Below are positions 6,328-6,918 of a DNA stretch of 6,918 bases, one piece after another. The translations under genes and the position numbers were made by a program. Location of the stretch: assembly GCA_902766805.1 (NCBI GenBank), contig CACXFF010000063.1:1-6918 (forward strand), written 5' to 3'. Each line of letters opens with the position of its first letter. The first letter of the stretch is position 1. Under the pieces are notes generated by a model. That model did not search any database. It had not been told where the DNA came from and worked only from the letters and a program-made list of their open reading frames with translations. The stretch comes from an uncultured Coriobacteriaceae bacterium (GTDB lineage: Bacteria; Actinomycetota; Coriobacteriia; Coriobacteriales; Atopobiaceae).

Positions 6328-6918
6328 GCGCCCGCGTCGCCCGCGTGAGCCAGTTCCATCTGCTGGAGCCGCTGCTGCCGCTGGTGGAGCGCCCGAGTCG
6401 CTACATCGACCACGAGTGGGGTGCCGTGACCGGGCGTGACGCCGACCTGCGCTGCTGCCTCATCTACCCGGACGTCTACGAGGTCGGTCAGTCGAACCTG
6501 GGCTTGGCCATCCTCTACGACGAGCTGAACCGCGAGCCGGGCATCGCCTGCGAGCGCGCGTACGTGCCGTGGCCGGACATGGCCGACCTGATGCGCGCGC
6601 ACGACGTGCCGCTGCTCTCCCTGGAGGAGGCCTACCCGCTCGCGTCGTTCGAGCTGGTGGGCTTCACGCTCGCCCACGAGCTGGCCTGCACCAACATCCT
6701 GGAGGCCTTGGATCTCGGGCGCATCCCGCTGCGCGCCAGCGAGCGCGCCCAGGACGACCCCATCGTCATCGCGGGCGGTCCGAGCGTGTGGAACTGCGAG
6801 CCCGTGGCGCCGGCGTTCGACGCCGTGCTGCTGGGAGACGGAGAGCGCGCCATCGGCGCCATCGCGCGTTGCGTCCGCGACGCCCGGGCGCAGGGCCTGC
6901 CCCGCGCGCAGATCCTGC
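6324..6918 (+). CDS. B12-binding-domain radical SAM protein, TIGR03960-like, N-terminal part (3' end outside window)
   Basis: The frame is open from GTG 6324 to the window end, giving about 198 residues. They match what I remember of the TIGR03960 radical SAM family: LVERPSRYIDHEWG (about 20-33), LIYPDVYEVGQSNLGLAILY (46-65), CERAYVPWPDMADLM (76-90), LSLEEAYPL, a helix-rich middle with GFTLAHELACTNILEALDL (about 113-131), DDPIVIAGGPSVWNCEPVAP (143-162) and LLGDGER (169-175). This region is the cobalamin-binding-like, Rossmann-type N-terminal domain. The radical SAM CxxxCxxC cluster motif should lie downstream and cannot be seen. The start overlaps the previous stop as GTGA and has GGAG (6315-6318) five bases upstream; the GTG at 6345 lacks such a site. 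The biochemical role of the family is not established. It is commonly followed by a DUF2344 gene and ribonuclease G, which could be checked beyond the window. Confidence 0.85.
   Translation, partial: MSARVARVSQFHLLEPLLPLVERPSRYIDHEWGAVTGRDADLRCCLIYPDVYEVGQSNLGLAILYDELNREPGIACERAYVPWPDMADLMRAHDVPLLSLEEAYPLASFELVGFTLAHELACTNILEALDLGRIPLRASERAQDDPIVIAGGPSVWNCEPVAPAFDAVLLGDGERAIGAIARCVRDARAQGLPRAQIL

Overview
The window is a compact, high-GC (about two thirds G+C by eye), single-strand gene block. It carries the bacterial lateral-wall (elongasome) operon followed by two genes of unassigned function. All seven genes read on the + strand with tiny gaps or 4-base overlaps, and the first and last are cut by the window edges. 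Order: mreB (3' end), mreC, mreD, mrdA (PBP2), rodA, a DUF697-like gene, and the 5' end of a radical SAM gene of the TIGR03960 type. The base composition, GTG and TTG starts, protein sequences and gene order suggest a high-GC Gram-positive, most likely an actinobacterium of the Coriobacteriia (Olsenella/Atopobium/Collinsella relatives). This is inference from gene content, not a database result.

Bases 1-5285 hold the shape machinery. MreB filaments lie under the membrane. MreC and MreD bridge the membrane. PBP2 (MrdA) is the transpeptidase and RodA the glycan polymerase that together make lateral peptidoglycan. Spacing is 3 nt (mreB-mreC), -4 (mreC-mreD), 4 nt (mreD-mrdA) and 11 nt (mrdA-rodA), so one polycistronic message with translational coupling is expected. 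Its promoter would lie upstream of the window.

Bases 5286-5364 are the only real intergenic gap (79 nt). It holds a candidate extended -10 promoter and a clear Shine-Dalgarno site. I see no terminator in it, so the downstream pair (DUF697-like and radical SAM, overlapping by 4 nt) may be read both from the operon and from its own promoter.

This is mostly a conserved housekeeping region and I do not see a new defence or mobile system. The points most worth a second look are: PBP2 with an additional N-terminal membrane segment; a Cys-Cys-His-Cys set in PBP2 whose spacing matches, from memory, the zinc site described in Acinetobacter PBP2; and a DUF697 protein whose N-terminal half resembles a GTPase fold without a P-loop, placed directly behind rodA. 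No tRNA, rRNA, CRISPR, insertion sequence or notable repeat was seen, and no gene-free stretch exceeds 300 bases.
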